Positions 4,490 through 5,485 of a stretch of 5,485 bases of DNA are shown here, one piece after another. Location: positions 1-5,485 of the forward strand of contig JAQGIX010000343.1 in assembly GCA_028290925.1 (NCBI GenBank), read 5' to 3'. The notes beneath the pieces are model-generated. The model had not been told where the DNA came from, did no database searches, and was given only the letters and a program-made list of their open reading frames with translations. A program made the translations under genes and the position numbers. Within the stretch, counting starts at the first letter, position 1, and the number at the start of each line of letters is the position of its first letter. This DNA is from Phenylobacterium sp. Its GTDB lineage: Bacteria > Pseudomonadota > Alphaproteobacteria > Caulobacterales > Caulobacteraceae.

Positions 4490-5485
4490 TTAGTGGGCGC
4501 CGCCCTTGGTCTTGGCCGGGGCGGTCGGAGCCGGTGCGACCGGGGCGGACTTGGCCGCCGCTTCCGCCGCGTCCTTTTCCGCGCGCCGCGCGCCGCCGAG
4601 CATGCCGGGGAGCGCATAGTTGCCCTCGTGGCAGGCGTATTCGTAGAGCTGGCCCTTGAGCGCCCCGAACTCGTACTCCCCGCCCCAGGGCTTCTCCCAG
4701 ACCGCCGGATCTTCGACCGTGAACTGGTAGTGCATCCGGGTCGGCGAGACGCGGGTGAAGCGCTCTGTGACCTTCAACGTCTTCCAGGAGCCGGCGAAGT
4801 TCATCTTCTCGGGGATGTTGGTGGTCTCCACCACCAGGGTGTCGCCTTCCCAGTGACCGATCGGGTCGCCCATCCACGGCCGCACGCCGTCGGTGCGGTG
4901 CGTCGCGTTCAGCCGCACGATGCGCAGGTCGTGCACCATCTCGACATCGATCGCGACGTAGTCCGGCGTTTGGATGAACTGGTAGTTGTTGTTGTAGAAG
5001 CCGTTGGGGAACATCGGCGGGCCGGCGTTGCGGCCGAAGCCCATGATGCAGCGCTCGCCGAGCGAGCGGGTCTCGTAGCTGTCGAACGAGCCCATGCCGC
5101 CGTAGCGCTGCATGCCGCCGCCGCCGGCGCCCGGCTTGCGCGGCGGGAACTGGCCGTTCTCGGTGGTGAGCAGCGAGGTGCGCGGCTGGCCGCCGACCCG
5201 CATGATCTGCGAACCCGGGTCGAGCCAGCCGATGTTGTAGCCGCCCACGTCGCCGCCGGCCGCCGCGAACTCGGGCCGGATGTTCTTCTCTTCGCCCTTC
5301 GGCGTCGGGGCGTTGGGGTCGGTGGGCTTGTTGCCGTCCGCGAACTGCCGCGCCATCTCGGCCTCTTCGGCCTTCACCGCGTCCGACGGCATGACCAGCT
5401 GCGTCCCGAACTTCGGGCTGCGGGTCATCGGCGTGAGCGTGGCGTTGGTCCAGTTGCCGGAAAGGTCGGGCTGGCCGAAGGCGTT
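4490..5485 (-). CDS. conserved protein of unknown function, 'PDLSGxW' type (N-terminus off right edge)
   Basis: 331 codons are visible on the minus strand, open to the right edge and ending at TAA 4492-4490. The Met at 5428 is internal, because upstream codons read NAFGQPDLSGNWTNATLTP, an N-terminal motif I recognise from many uncharacterised proteins of Caulobacterales, Sphingomonadales and Acidobacteria. Those usually begin with a signal peptide, which would lie outside this window. Other blocks, numbered from the window edge, are RVGGQPRTSLLTTENGQFP (96-114), GERCIMGFGRNAGPP (143-157), YNNNYQFIQTPDYVAI (164-179), VEMVHDLRIVRL (181-192), RPWMGDPIGHWEGDTLVVET (202-221), LKVTERFTRVSPTRMHYQFTVEDP (237-260) and YEYACHEGNYALPGML (281-296). 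Cys146 and Cys285 are the only cysteines seen. The C-terminus (about 300-331) is an Ala/Pro/Lys-rich, probably disordered tail. No catalytic motif of a known enzyme family is apparent, and I assign no function. It converges on the amidase. Confidence 0.88.
   Translation of the reverse strand, partial: NAFGQPDLSGNWTNATLTPMTRSPKFGTQLVMPSDAVKAEEAEMARQFADGNKPTDPNAPTPKGEEKNIRPEFAAAGGDVGGYNIGWLDPGSQIMRVGGQPRTSLLTTENGQFPPRKPGAGGGGMQRYGGMGSFDSYETRSLGERCIMGFGRNAGPPMFPNGFYNNNYQFIQTPDYVAIDVEMVHDLRIVRLNATHRTDGVRPWMGDPIGHWEGDTLVVETTNIPEKMNFAGSWKTLKVTERFTRVSPTRMHYQFTVEDPAVWEKPWGGEYEFGALKGQLYEYACHEGNYALPGMLGGARRAEKDAAEAAAKSAPVAPAPTAPAKTKGGAH

Noticed and set aside
3739..4659. A 306-codon plus-strand open frame overlapping the end of the amidase
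   Set aside because: It is an alternative frame of the amidase gene running through the terminator; its Arg/Gly/Pro-rich sequence matches no family.
5426..5428. ATG on the minus strand taken as the start of the right-edge gene
   Set aside because: The frame stays open upstream to the window edge and encodes the family motif PDLSGNW, so this Met is internal.

Overview
The window is very GC-rich, with strong G/C bias at third codon positions and long spurious open frames opposite the real genes. The protein sequences look alphaproteobacterial, most likely Caulobacteraceae (Caulobacter/Phenylobacterium type). That placement is by general resemblance; no rRNA or marker gene is present to confirm it. 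I see no tRNA, rRNA, CRISPR array, insertion sequence or phage gene, so this reads as ordinary chromosome.

Layout. (1) Positions 1-496, minus strand: N-terminal 165 codons of a MaeB-type malic enzyme, running off the left edge. (2) 497-652: divergent intergenic region with a candidate maeB promoter on the left. On the right, a cluster of GTAAGT/ACTTAC half-sites abuts the next start codon. (3) 653-2118, plus strand: a compact three-gene unit of an ArsR-family repressor, an AHSA1/SRPBCC ligand-binding-fold protein (4-nt overlap, TTG start) and a glutathione S-transferase-like protein (18-nt gap). (4) 2119-2194: short gap with a weak hairpin. (5) 2195-4423, plus strand: dapB (dihydrodipicolinate reductase), apparently starting at CTG, followed 3 nt later by an amidase-signature hydrolase. 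(6) 4424-4489: a GC-rich hairpin that can terminate transcription from both sides. (7) 4490-5485, minus strand: a conserved uncharacterised protein of the 'PDLSGxW' type, whose N-terminus lies beyond the right edge.

How the genes work together. The arsR-SRPBCC-GST unit looks like a self-regulated small-molecule response cassette. The repressor has no cysteines, so it is unlikely to be a classical thiolate metal sensor, and its putative operator covers the predicted promoter and reaches the start codon. MaeB (malate to pyruvate with NADPH formation) and DapB (lysine/diaminopimelate synthesis) are housekeeping enzymes. The amidase is probably co-transcribed with dapB, but its substrate cannot be read from sequence.

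The points most worth a second look are the overlapping palindromes at the arsR start with a possibly leaderless mRNA, the CTG start of dapB, the Shine-Dalgarno site embedded in the repressor's acidic tail, and the uncharacterised gene at the right edge. I found no convincing wholly novel system.
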